This document shows, piece after piece, positions 7,531 to 13,953 of a stretch of DNA of 18,821 nt (positions are counted from its first letter, which is position 1; every line of letters starts with the position of its first letter). The stretch is taken from positions 1 through 18,821 of the forward strand of contig CAMICF010000029.1 in NCBI GenBank assembly GCA_946222495.1. Direction: 5' to 3'. Position numbers and translations under genes: made by a program. Under the pieces are notes generated by a model that made no database searches, had not been told where the DNA came from, and saw nothing but the letters and a program-made list of their open reading frames with translations. The stretch comes from an uncultured Janibacter sp. GTDB taxonomy: Bacteria; Actinomycetota; Actinomycetes; Actinomycetales; Dermatophilaceae.

Positions 7531-8619
7531 TCAGGATGCCACCTGCTCCGACAGGTCCTGCTCGAGCTCGCGCACGAGCGGGATGACCTCCCTCCCGAAG
7601 CGCTCGACCTCCTCGCGGACGTGGAGGAACCCGGTGAGCACGATGTCGATCCCGACCTTGCGGTACTCGATGATGCGCTCGGCCACCTGCTGGGGCGTGC
7701 CGATGAGACCGGTGCGGAAGCCGTCGTTGTACTGCACGAGGTCCTTGAACTCGCTGTCGGCCCACATCCCCTTCCTGTCGGCCGTGGAGGCGCCCGCCTG
7801 CTTGATCGCCTCCCCGAAGTTCTGCACCTTGTCCACGTCCGCCTTGGCGATGATCTCGTCGACGACCGCCACGGCCTCGGCCTCCGTGTCACGCACGACC
7901 GCGAACCCGTTGATGCCGAAGCGGACCCGGCGTCCGTGCTTCTCGGCCTGGGCCCGCACCGCCCTGACCTGCTCGCCGGCGTCCTCGATGGTCTTGCCGT
8001 TCATGAGGTAGACGTCGGACAGCCGCCCTGCCATCGCCTGCGCGGACGTGGAGTTGCCGCCCTGGAAGATCTCCGGCCGCACCGACGGCTGCGGGCGGAA
8101 GGTGACGTCGCGGGTGCGGTAGAAATCCCCGCGGTAGGTGAAGTCCTCCTCCTGCCACAGGCCGCGCAGCACCTCGATGAACTCCTCGGCCCGGCGGTAC
8201 CGCTCCTCGTGGTCGAGCCAGTCGAGGCCCAGCTTCGTGTACTCCTGCTTGAACCAGCCCGACACGACGTTGAGCGCGAGGCGGTCGCCCGTCGTCGCCT
8301 GGGCGGTCGCCGCGAGCTTGGCGAGGATGTGCGCCGGCCACTGGCCCGGGTGGACGGCGGCGATGACCTTGAGCCGCTCCGTGGCGGCGAGGAGCGCGAG
8401 GGAGAAGGAGACCGACTCGTGCTGGGCGTCGGCCCCGTAGGAGGCGAGGTAGCGCACCTGCGTCAGCGCGTAGTCGAAGCCCACCTGCTCGGCGGTCCGG
8501 GCCACGTCGATGTTGTACGCGGGGGAGTGGTCGGTGCGCTGCTCGATGGTCGAGACGACGAGGCCGCCCGAGACGTTGGGGACCCAGTAGGCGAAGGACA
8601 GGTCGGTGGACGTGGGCAT
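7531..8619 (-). CDS. sfnG: Dimethyl sulfone monooxygenase SfnG (LLM-class, FMNH2-dependent)
   Basis: A 362-residue luciferase-like (beta/alpha)8 monooxygenase. The opening FAYWVPNVSGGLVVSTIEQR is the hallmark of SfnG. It is supported by FDYALTQVRYLASYGADAQHE, NVVSGWFKQEY, RGDFYRTRDV and LVQYNDGFRTGLIGTPQQVAERI. SfnG uses reduced FMN from a partner reductase and oxygen to turn dimethyl sulfone into methanesulfinate, a step in scavenging organic sulfur. No reductase is in the window. The ATG has a GGAG ribosome site nine bases upstream. Regulation is unusually clear: a near-consensus promoter, a SAM riboswitch and a leader-peptide region precede it, so it should be repressed when SAM is plentiful. 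arfB follows four bases after the stop. Confidence 0.92.
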   Translation of the reverse strand: MPTSTDLSFAYWVPNVSGGLVVSTIEQRTDHSPAYNIDVARTAEQVGFDYALTQVRYLASYGADAQHESVSFSLALLAATERLKVIAAVHPGQWPAHILAKLAATAQATTGDRLALNVVSGWFKQEYTKLGLDWLDHEERYRRAEEFIEVLRGLWQEEDFTYRGDFYRTRDVTFRPQPSVRPEIFQGGNSTSAQAMAGRLSDVYLMNGKTIEDAGEQVRAVRAQAEKHGRRVRFGINGFAVVRDTEAEAVAVVDEIIAKADVDKVQNFGEAIKQAGASTADRKGMWADSEFKDLVQYNDGFRTGLIGTPQQVAERIIEYRKVGIDIVLTGFLHVREEVERFGREVIPLVRELEQDLSEQVAS

Positions 8620-8676
8620 GGGGTGGTGCTCCGATCGATCAGATGACGTGGGTGCGCGGATGAAGCCGTGGGGCTC

Positions 8677-8768
8677 TCAGGCCCGACAGGCGGTCACGCT
8701 GCGACGCATGTGGTCGATGACCCGCCGGCTCACCAACGTGCGGTGGGGCGGGGAGCGGTCGTGCGCAT
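8677..8768 (-). other. Leader-peptide region between the SAM riboswitch and sfnG
   Basis: An ATG (8768-8766) preceded by GGAGG at 5-base spacing opens a 12-codon frame, MRTTAPRPTARW, ending TGA at 8730. A second frame, from GTG 8733 to TGA 8677, reads VSRRVIDHMRRSVTACRA. That resembles the Arg-rich, Cys-near-the-end leader peptides placed before actinobacterial sulfur-acquisition genes. The two frames would join into one peptide of about 30 residues if one base were added in the C-rich stretch. The GGAGG overlaps the 3' strand of riboswitch helix P1 by two bases, so SAM binding could hide it. The second frame has no good ribosome site of its own. Confidence 0.45.
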
Positions 8769-8776
8769 GCGGTCCT

Positions 8777-8859
8777 CCATCGGTCCCGGCGAGAGCACCT
8801 GCCCGGAAGGGTGGTTGCTGTGGCGTCATCGAGCCAGGTCTCTCGGCCACTCGAGATGG
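8777..8859 (-). promoter_or_regulatory. SAM riboswitch (SAM-I/SAM-IV superfamily) upstream of sfnG
   Basis: On the minus strand the core reads GAGTGGCCGAGAGACC, then TGGCTCGATGACGCC, then ACAGCAACC. This follows the S-box pattern GAGnGG..GAGnGA..GGC.CGAUGA.GCC..GCAACC. It continues with a short P3-like loop and AGGTGCT. The closing helix P1 pairs CCATC (8859-8855) with GATGG (8781-8777). The part after P3 is short and shows no obvious P4, favouring SAM-IV or an intermediate variant over classic SAM-I. It begins just after the predicted transcription start. The roughly 157 bases to sfnG hold the leader-peptide region; no U-tract terminator was seen, so control is probably translational or Rho-linked. 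Confidence 0.85.
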
Positions 8860-8868
8860 GCAAGTCCT

Positions 8869-8897
8869 AGTAGATCGGAGGGATATCGGTCGGTCAA
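8869..8897 (-). promoter_or_regulatory. Sigma-70-type promoter for the sfnG riboswitch transcript
   Basis: On the minus strand TTGACC (8897-8892), 17 bases, then TCTACT (8874-8869). This matches 5/6 of the -35 and 4/6 of the -10 consensus. Transcription would begin near 8862, right at the 5' edge of the riboswitch. Confidence 0.65.
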
Positions 8898-9035
8898 CCA
8901 GAGCCCACTCCGCGGACCCACAAGCCCCACGTGACCCACGGCCCGTCCACAGGTGCACCGACGAGGTCACCGGCGGGGCGGGGCAGGCAGCAGGCTGACC
9001 CCACAAGCACAGGAGACGAAGGGGGAGCGGTCGAC

Positions 9036-9365
9036 ATGGCAGCGACGACGGCGGGCGTGGTGGCCGAGGTGAACCGGGTCGAGCTCACCGGCCGGGTGAG
9101 CGGCGAGCCGGTGCCGCGGGAGCTGCCCAGCGGCGACCTGTTGATCACCCTGCGCCTCGTCGTGACGCGTCAGGACGGCGGACCGGTGGACACGATCGAC
9201 TGCGCCTGCTGGTCGGCCGGGTCCCGCCGGGCGGCCAAGCGTCTCGGCGACGGCGACCGCGTGTCGGTCGAGGGCGCCCTGCGGCGCCGCTTCTTCCGAA
9301 CCCCGAGCGGTCCGGCCAGCCGCTACGAGGTCGAGGTGCGGCGCCTGGTCCGGGACCGGCGGTGA
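9036..9365 (+). CDS. Short single-stranded DNA-binding protein (SSB-type OB fold)
   Basis: A 109-residue protein made almost only of an OB fold. VNRVELTGRVSGEPVPRELPSGDLLITLRLVV begins like SSB. IDCACWSAGSRRAAKRLGDGDRVSVEGALRRRFF matches the SSB segment in which an aromatic residue precedes a helix and then GDRVxVEGxLR. It lacks the long Gly-rich linker and acidic tip through which the main SSB binds partner proteins, so it is probably a paralogue rather than the housekeeping SSB. The ATG at 9036 is preferred over an upstream GTG-led frame because of the GGGGGAG ribosome site eight bases before it. It is divergent from the sfnG promoter. The last part overlaps the antisense membrane protein gene. 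Confidence 0.82.
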   Translation: MAATTAGVVAEVNRVELTGRVSGEPVPRELPSGDLLITLRLVVTRQDGGPVDTIDCACWSAGSRRAAKRLGDGDRVSVEGALRRRFFRTPSGPASRYEVEVRRLVRDRR

Positions 9366-10164
9366 GGGGACAGGGGCGAAGCAGCCGAAGGGTGGCGCTT
9401 GCGGCCCTCGGCGACCTCGAGGGGGAGCCGAGCAGCCCGGCCACCATGAGGCAGGCGCAGACCGCAAGGGCGAGACCGATGATCCCGAGCCGTTCGACGA
9501 GCAGCGCCGCCACGACGGCGAAGGCGGCGGCCCCGACCGACCCGCGCGCCACCCCGTGGAGGAGCGACCTGACGGCGACGGTGCCCCGCAGCCGATGGGT
9601 CGAGGGAGCGAGGATGAGGGCCACGAGGGGAGCGGCGGAAAGGAGACCGGCGACGTGGGGGCCGAGCACGTTCACGCCGGCCGTCAGGGTGATGATCAGG
9701 GCCGAGGCGAGCGCGACCCGCAGCAGGAGCTCGGTCGCACCCGACGAGCCGGTCGCATCGACCTGCGCCTCGTCCGCCGGCGGCCAGCTGCGCAGCGCGA
9801 TGAAGGCGACGACGGAGAAGACGAGGGCAGCCCCGGCGAGACCGCCCGCGGGACGCACGCCGGTGACCGTGCACAGCCAGCACAGGAGGCAACCGAGCAG
9901 CGCCAGGGCGACACCGCGGTGGGCGAGCCGCGCGTAGGCCACGGTCATGGCGATGACCGCCACCTGCCCGGCGAGCATCCCGAGGGCCGCATCGGCCACG
10001 GCTCCGGGGCCGTGGGTGGGCAGGAGCAGCACGAGGAAGGTCCCCGAGGTCAAGGGCAGGCCCACCACGAGACCGCCGAGGCGGTCGCCGAGACGGTGCT
10101 GCGCGACGCTGGCGAGGACGACGACGAGGGGAGGGAGGGCGAGACGAAGGGCGAGTGCTTCCAC
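9145..10164 (-). CDS. Membrane protein of unknown function with two similar halves; 3' end uncertain
   Basis: About 250 residues of alternating hydrophobic helices, then a basic, Pro/Arg-rich tail. The two halves resemble each other. LALRLALPPLVVVLASVAQ...GLVVGLPLTSGTF...HGPGAVADAALGM in the first aligns with LLLRVALASALIITLTAGV...GLLSAAPLVALIL...TVAVRSLLHGV in the second, suggesting an internal duplication as in small transporters. The GTG at 10164 follows a GAGGAT ribosome-like site. The frame does not stop before ssb: it runs 221 bases antisense into that gene and ends at 9145, giving 339 residues. An extra base in the G5 run at 9421-9425 would instead end it at 9323 with a short basic tail, which looks more natural. 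It is divergent from the AsnC-type regulator, so it may be its target. I do not recognise a named family. Confidence 0.7.
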   Translation of the reverse strand: MEALALRLALPPLVVVLASVAQHRLGDRLGGLVVGLPLTSGTFLVLLLPTHGPGAVADAALGMLAGQVAVIAMTVAYARLAHRGVALALLGCLLCWLCTVTGVRPAGGLAGAALVFSVVAFIALRSWPPADEAQVDATGSSGATELLLRVALASALIITLTAGVNVLGPHVAGLLSAAPLVALILAPSTHRLRGTVAVRSLLHGVARGSVGAAAFAVVAALLVERLGIIGLALAVCACLMVAGLLGSPSRSPRAASATLRLLRPCPLTAGPGPGAAPRPRSGWPDRSGFGRSGAAGRPRPTRGRRRRDAWPPGGTRPTSRRSRSCPPVRRPDASRRGAG

Positions 10165-10240
10165 GTCTTCGATCCTCACCCGCGAACGACCGAGAGTGGC
10201 TCGGTCTTCGACCCTACGAACGGTCGTGGACCGATGAAAT

Positions 10241-10269
10241 ATCGTCGCAAGGCGAAGATGGGCGACAAT
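10241..10269 (+). promoter_or_regulatory. Dyad operator over the -35/-10 region of the asnC-like gene
   Basis: ATCGTCGC (10241-10248) and GCGACAAT (10262-10269) are inverted with 7 of 8 matches. Their centres are 21 bases apart, two helical turns. The right arm contains GACAAT, a -10-like element six bases before the ATG at 10276. An AsnC/Lrp protein bound here would block its own leaderless start, and it could also act on the divergent membrane gene. Confidence 0.5.
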
Positions 10270-10275
10270 TGCCCG

Positions 10276-10740
10276 ATGGAACCCTTGGACCGGATCGACC
10301 GCGACCTCCTGCGCCATCTCGTCACCGATGGGCGCGCGACCTATCAAGAGCTCTCCGGCGCGGTCCGGCTCTCCGCCAACACCGTCGCGGACCGCGTGCG
10401 TCGACTGAGGTCGTCCGGCGTGATCCTCGGCTACAGGGCCGAGCTGGATCCGGTGGCACTCGGTCGTCCACTGGCCATGGTCAGCGAGATCCGCCTGGGG
10501 GAGAAGGTGGTTCGCCACGAGTTCGCCGCCGGCCTCCGGGAGATCCCACAGGTCGTCTCCGGGTCACGGCTGACGGGGGACTACGACTACGAGCTCCGTC
10601 TGGCGTGCCGCGACGCGGCGGAGTTCGAGTCGATCGTCGACGAGCTGCGCGCCCGCCACGGCGTGGTGGCCATTCGCTCACGCATGGTGCTGCACGACCT
10701 GCAGGTCGACCCCTCAGGCCTGGCCGGCCAGCAGGGCTGA
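10276..10740 (+). CDS. Lrp/AsnC family transcriptional regulator
   Basis: A 154-residue one-component regulator. The N-terminal helix-turn-helix (about residues 5-50) reads LDRIDRDLLRHLVTDGRATYQELSGAVRLS, then ANTVADRVRRLRSSGVILGY, a clear AsnC pattern. The C-terminal RAM domain (about 65-145) includes VVSGSRLTGDYDYELRLACRD, whose glycine-centred turn forms the amino-acid pocket in Lrp proteins, and VAIRSRMVLHDLQ at the end. It should form dimers or octamers and respond to an amino acid or related ligand. The ATG at 10276 is favoured over 10258 because GACAAT lies six bases before it and the dyad ends there. The partner is either the divergent membrane protein or the exporter-like gene 57 bases downstream. 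Confidence 0.9.
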   Translation: MEPLDRIDRDLLRHLVTDGRATYQELSGAVRLSANTVADRVRRLRSSGVILGYRAELDPVALGRPLAMVSEIRLGEKVVRHEFAAGLREIPQVVSGSRLTGDYDYELRLACRDAAEFESIVDELRARHGVVAIRSRMVLHDLQVDPSGLAGQQG

Positions 10741-10785
10741 CCCGGGTGATCCTCAGGTGCGACCGAGGCGCGGTCGAGGGCCATC

Positions 10786-10797
10786 TACGGTAGGGGC
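10786..10797 (+). promoter_or_regulatory. Leaderless-type -10 (TACGGT-N6-ATG) for the FUSC gene
   Basis: TACGGT (10786-10791) is followed by six bases and the ATG at 10798. It matches TANNNT perfectly. A small hairpin (GACCG-AGGCG-CGGTC, 10761-10775) lies just upstream, after the regulator's stop. Confidence 0.5.
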
Positions 10798-11856
10798 ATG
10801 CGTCTCACCGCCGTTCGCGCCTCGGAGCGTGATCCCGCGTTGCAGATGATCAAGACGGCACTGGCGACGATGGTCGCCTGGGTGGTCTCGGAGCTGCTCA
10901 TCCCAGCAGGGCCACCGCCCGTCTTCGCCGCGATCGCCGCGATGCTCGTCGTGCAGCCGAGCCTCAACCAGTCCCTGACGAAGGGGGTGGAGCGCAGTGT
11001 CGGCGTCATCGCCGGCGTCGCCCTGGCGACCGGGTTGGGGATGGCCCTCGGCAACGGCTCGTGGGTGGTCCTCATCGCGGTGTCAGCGGCGCTCGGCATG
11101 GCCTGGGCCCTGCGCCTCACGCCCGGCTCGGCCAACCAGGTGGCGATCAGTGCACTGCTGGTCCTGGCGCTCGGCGCGTCGACACCCGACTACGCCTACT
11201 TCAGGGTGGTCGAGACGGGCATCGGTGCGGTCATCGGCATCGTCATCCATCTCGCCCTCGTCCCGCCGGTCGCGCTGGCGCCGGCACGCACGGCCCTCGA
11301 TGACCTGGGGGAGGAAACGGCCCAGGCGCTCGAGCGCCTGGCGCACGCGCTGACGACGCGACAGATCCGACCCGGTCGGCAGCTCCTCCTCGTCGACGCT
11401 CGACGTCTTCACCCGCTGACGGATGAGGCGCTCGAGGCTCTCGATGCCGCGGACGACTCGCTCGCGCTCAACCCACGAGCCCGTCGGTACCGGGGCGAGC
11501 TGTCGGCGATGCGGGACAGCCTCGACATCCTCACGAAGATCGGCACCCAGACCCGGGGGATGACCAGGGCCTTCGTCGACCACTACGACGACGAGGTGAG
11601 CGAGGAGCCGATCGTCGCCGGCATCGCCGAGGAGCTGCGCAGAGCGGCGCACGACATCCGCCTCCGGATGCGTCTGACGATCGCCGACCCTGCGGCCGAG
11701 CCCCTCGACGAGACCGAGCCGGCACTCACGGCACCGATCGACGTCGGTGCACCCCGAGCGATGCGCTGGATCCTCATCGGCTCGCTCATGGAGGACCTCC
11801 GGCGCATCCGCTACGAGCTCGGCGCACAGGAAAGCGCGAAGGGGGTGGAGCAGTGA
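10798..11856 (+). CDS. FUSC/aromatic acid exporter (ArAE)-like membrane protein
   Basis: A 352-residue protein. The N-terminal half (about residues 15-160) has five or six transmembrane helices, including IKTALATMVAWVVSELLI, PPPVFAAIAAMLVVQPSLNQSLTKGVERSVGVIAGVALA and YFRVVETGIGAVIGIVIHLAL. PPPVFAAIAAMLVVQPSLNQS, then a helix rich in Gly before RVVETGIGAVIG, is the typical FUSC (DUF939-like) signature. The C-terminal half is a soluble helical region, strongly charged (RTALDDLGEETAQALERLAHAL and on), of the type that packs against the membrane part. Relatives export aromatic acids or toxic small molecules, probably with proton exchange; the substrate is unknown. The start is leaderless by pattern. 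It could be controlled by the AsnC-type gene just upstream. Confidence 0.85.
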   Translation: MRLTAVRASERDPALQMIKTALATMVAWVVSELLIPAGPPPVFAAIAAMLVVQPSLNQSLTKGVERSVGVIAGVALATGLGMALGNGSWVVLIAVSAALGMAWALRLTPGSANQVAISALLVLALGASTPDYAYFRVVETGIGAVIGIVIHLALVPPVALAPARTALDDLGEETAQALERLAHALTTRQIRPGRQLLLVDARRLHPLTDEALEALDAADDSLALNPRARRYRGELSAMRDSLDILTKIGTQTRGMTRAFVDHYDDEVSEEPIVAGIAEELRRAAHDIRLRMRLTIADPAAEPLDETEPALTAPIDVGAPRAMRWILIGSLMEDLRRIRYELGAQESAKGVEQ

Positions 11857-11909
11857 CGCGCTCCTCTCCCGGGTGACGAGCACAAAGTCGATTGCCCGCC
11901 CGTGTCGCC

Positions 11910-11921
11910 GGTCGCGACCAT
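11910..11921 (+). promoter_or_regulatory. Palindrome GGTCGCGACC overlapping a leaderless-type -10 of the APH gene
   Basis: A perfect 10-base palindrome lies at 11910-11919. It overlaps GACCAT (11916-11921), which stands six bases before the ATG at 11928. The position suggests an operator, but a 10-base palindrome can occur by chance in GC-rich DNA. Confidence 0.35.
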
Positions 11922-11927
11922 GGGCGG

Positions 11928-12854
11928 ATGAGCCCACGTGCCCCAGCGTCCGACCACGCTCCGGATCCGCATGTCGTCACTCAGCTGCTGCGGGAGCAGG
12001 CGCCCCACCTGGCGCACCTGCCGATCCGTCCGAGCGGCACGTCGGGCAGCAGCAACTGGGTGTTCAGGGTCGGTGACGATCTGGCGGTACGCATGCCCCG
12101 GACTGCCGACTACGTCCCGGACCTGCTCAACGAGGTCCGTTGGCTGTCACGGGTTGCACCCGGGCTGTCCGTCGCGGTGCCGGAGGTCCACGTCGTAGGC
12201 CGCTCCAACGAGGTCTTCCCGCGCACGTGGCTCGTCGTCTGCTGGGTGCCCGGCGAGACACCGGGCGATCTGGACGGCGCGCAGCAGGACCTGTTGGCCC
12301 GCACACTGGGCCACGCCCTTCGGGATCTACATGCGTGCGACACCGGTAATGCGCCGGCAGGGGAGAGTCACTGGGGTTATCGGTGCGGCGAGCCCGTCAC
12401 CGGCACGATCGACGGATGGGCCGAGCAGGCCGCGACCGCCTTGGCGGACGTGTTCGACCCGACGGGCATCCTTGAGGCGTGGCGCCGCCTGCGCGATGTC
12501 CCTGCGGCTTCGCAACCCGCGTGCCTGGTGCACACGGATCTGTCGTCCGAGAACCTGCTCGTGGACACGGACGGCCGCCTTGCAGGACTGATCGACTTCG
12601 GCGCCATGGGCGTCGGCGACCGCTCCATCGACTTCTTGTACGCCTGGAGCCTTTTCGACGAGCCCGCCCGGACCACGCTGTTCACCACAGCCGGGACCGA
12701 CGATGCGACGTGGGCCCGCGCCCGCGCATGGGCCTTTGTGGGACCCGGCCTGCTCACCCTGGCGAACTACCGGAACTCGATGCCCGGCAGAACGGACCGC
12801 CTCACCGCGATGGTCGACAACGTTGCGGCCGAGGTCGGCGTCCAGCTGCGCTGA
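11928..12854 (+). CDS. Aminoglycoside phosphotransferase (APH)-fold kinase
   Basis: A 308-residue small-molecule kinase of the APH/choline-kinase fold. The N-lobe includes TSGSSNWVFRVGDDLAVRMPR with the ATP-holding beta strands; the usual lysine appears replaced by arginine (R55). The hinge region reads RTWLVVCWVPGETP. The catalytic loop is HTDLSSENLL, with H202, D204 and N209 as in the Brenner motif HxDxxxxN, and the metal-binding DFG-like IDFGAMGVGDRSIDF has D223. The length is normal. Most such chromosomal APH proteins have undefined substrates, so antibiotic resistance should not be assumed. There is no Shine-Dalgarno sequence before the ATG. It is the last gene before a 535-base gap with a dif-like site. 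Confidence 0.88.
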   Translation: MSPRAPASDHAPDPHVVTQLLREQAPHLAHLPIRPSGTSGSSNWVFRVGDDLAVRMPRTADYVPDLLNEVRWLSRVAPGLSVAVPEVHVVGRSNEVFPRTWLVVCWVPGETPGDLDGAQQDLLARTLGHALRDLHACDTGNAPAGESHWGYRCGEPVTGTIDGWAEQAATALADVFDPTGILEAWRRLRDVPAASQPACLVHTDLSSENLLVDTDGRLAGLIDFGAMGVGDRSIDFLYAWSLFDEPARTTLFTTAGTDDATWARARAWAFVGPGLLTLANYRNSMPGRTDRLTAMVDNVAAEVGVQLR

Positions 12855-12909
12855 GACGTTCCGTCGGAGGAGTGGCTCGACATGAATCGGCCGGGGCACG
12901 TCACCTGGG

Positions 12910-12937
12910 CAATGACATAATGTGGATTATCGGCGTA
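12910..12937 (-). other. dif: XerC/XerD dif-like recombination site
   Basis: On the minus strand the 28 bases split as TACGCCGATAA (XerC-like arm, 12937-12927), TCCACA (centre, 12926-12921) and TTATGTCATTG (XerD-like arm, 12920-12910). The E. coli site has arms GGTGCGCATAA and TTATGTTAAAT around a 6-base centre, so the CG..ATAA and TTATGT.A cores agree. The sequence GCCGATAAT....ATTATGTCA also matches actinobacterial dif sites as I remember them. It lies in a gene-free AT-rich island, as dif normally does. No xer gene is in the window. Confidence 0.68.
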
Positions 12938-12980
12938 ATACGGAGAAGTGCAGCAGGCGCCACTGAGCCCCTCTCGACCA

Positions 12981-13008
12981 TGTCCATAACCCTGTCCATC
13001 AACCCTGT
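12981..13008 (+). repeat. Short tandem repeat TGTCCATMAACCC
   Basis: TGTCCATAACCC (12981-12992), TGTCCATCAACCC (12993-13005) and a partial third unit starting TGTC. There are two full, imperfect copies next to the dif-like site. Confidence 0.5.
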
Positions 13009-13059
13009 CGGCTCACGGAGCCACACACCTCGACGTGCGGACGACTGCGTCTCTCCCCG

Positions 13060-13091
13060 GGCCACGCTTCAAGCCGCCAGGCCACGCTTCA
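13060..13091 (+). repeat. 12-base direct repeat GGCCACGCTTCA
   Basis: Identical copies lie at 13060-13071 and 13080-13091, 20 bases apart start to start. Confidence 0.6.
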
Positions 13092-13389
13092 GCGTCGCTG
13101 ATCCGTCACGGCGTCCACGTGCACGCGTGGCTGCGGACGACGGCCCGTCGGAGATTGGCGCTGCCACACCGACGGTCTGCCACAGATGCGCGGCGCGGCT
13201 GAGCGGCACGGACCACGATGAGCCGGATCCCGATGATCCCGGGTCACGAAGGTTTTCACCGAAGCAGTCACCTGCCCTCCCATGAGCCCCACGAGGTGGG
13301 TCCCTGGCGAGCTCAGACGCCCTCAGGAGGTTCTGACATAACGTGAGGCCATCCTGCGGTTCGCCGCTGAGACGCGATCTCGCGTGACC

Positions 13390-13917
13390 TCACGACACTC
13401 CCTCCACGTCGAAGAGCGACCAGCAGAGGTCATTGCGTCGCTGCTGGTCCTCCAGGACGAGGGACCTCACCGGTCCGGGCAGACGGGAGCGCTGCCAGGA
13501 GCACTCGCGCCGCCTGGCCTCCTCTCCCCCGCCCTTCGCCGCGGCCGCGACGACCGCCTTGATGGCATAGGCCGCTGCACCGAGGTCGTGCTCGGCCACG
13601 TGCCCGACGCAGGCCGCCTGACCGGCGGCGTAGGCCGCCCAGCGCGGAGCACCCGTCAGCGGGCGGGCCGCACCCATGGCATGGCCACCCACGGCCCGGG
13701 CAGCCATCATCGGCATCTCTCCACGGGCCCATGCCCGAGCCGCGTCGATGGCCTCGCGCGGTCGAGGGTCCTCAGGACGGGACGCCTCGAAGAGCTCGAG
13801 CACGTGCTCGGCGCACTCCGCCGCCCACAGAGCCAGGAGCTGGTGGTCGGCGTCGGTGAGCGTGCCGCCACGACGGATCGTGACCAGGCGGGGGTCACGG
13901 ATCGACGGGAGGATCAT
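13390..13917 (-). CDS. Imm5-like putative immunity protein
   Basis: A 175-residue helical, Ala-rich protein. It opens ILPSIRDPRLVTIRRGGTLTDADHQLLALWAAECAEHVLELFE, then RPEDPRPREAIDAARAWARGE and an Ala-rich stretch with HVAEHDLGAAAYAIKAV. This arrangement matches the family annotated as Imm5-type putative immunity proteins of polymorphic toxin systems. The true activity of chromosomal stand-alone members is untested. No toxin gene is visible within the window. It lies 36 bases downstream of the ribbon-helix-helix gene on the same strand, so the two probably share a transcript. No ribosome site is evident before the ATG, so an alternative start or coupled translation is possible. Confidence 0.75.
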   Translation of the reverse strand: MILPSIRDPRLVTIRRGGTLTDADHQLLALWAAECAEHVLELFEASRPEDPRPREAIDAARAWARGEMPMMAARAVGGHAMGAARPLTGAPRWAAYAAGQAACVGHVAEHDLGAAAYAIKAVVAAAAKGGGEEARRRECSWQRSRLPGPVRSLVLEDQQRRNDLCWSLFDVEGVS

Positions 13918-13953
13918 GCAGTGCGCACGAACGTCGCGGCTGCTCCCGTGATG

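Larger units (their letters stand above)
12855..13389. other. 535-base gene-free gap with dif-like site and short repeats
   Basis: I see no credible gene here on either strand. The open frame that crosses it on the plus strand is an out-of-phase continuation from the APH gene. It holds an AT-rich island (12911-12941) with a dif-like site, a small hairpin GGCTC-ACG-GAGCC (13010-13022), an inverted repeat GGATC-CCGAT-GATCC (13225-13239), two direct repeats listed separately, and a second TGACATAA (13334-13341). Confidence 0.7.

Noticed and set aside
7108..8646. 512-codon open frame opposite arfB and sfnG
   Set aside because: Shadow of two well-recognised minus-strand genes; low-complexity composition.
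11928..12854. APH-fold gene as an antibiotic resistance determinant
   Set aside because: The motifs show only a small-molecule kinase; nothing ties it to aminoglycosides, and the composition matches its neighbours.
12479..13285. Plus-strand open frame extending from inside the APH gene across the gap
   Set aside because: Out of phase with the APH reading frame; the part beyond 12854 has no coding pattern or domain.
12855..13389. CRISPR array or transposon ends in the repeat-bearing gap
   Set aside because: Only two copies of each short repeat, no regular spacers, no transposase and no paired terminal inverted repeats.
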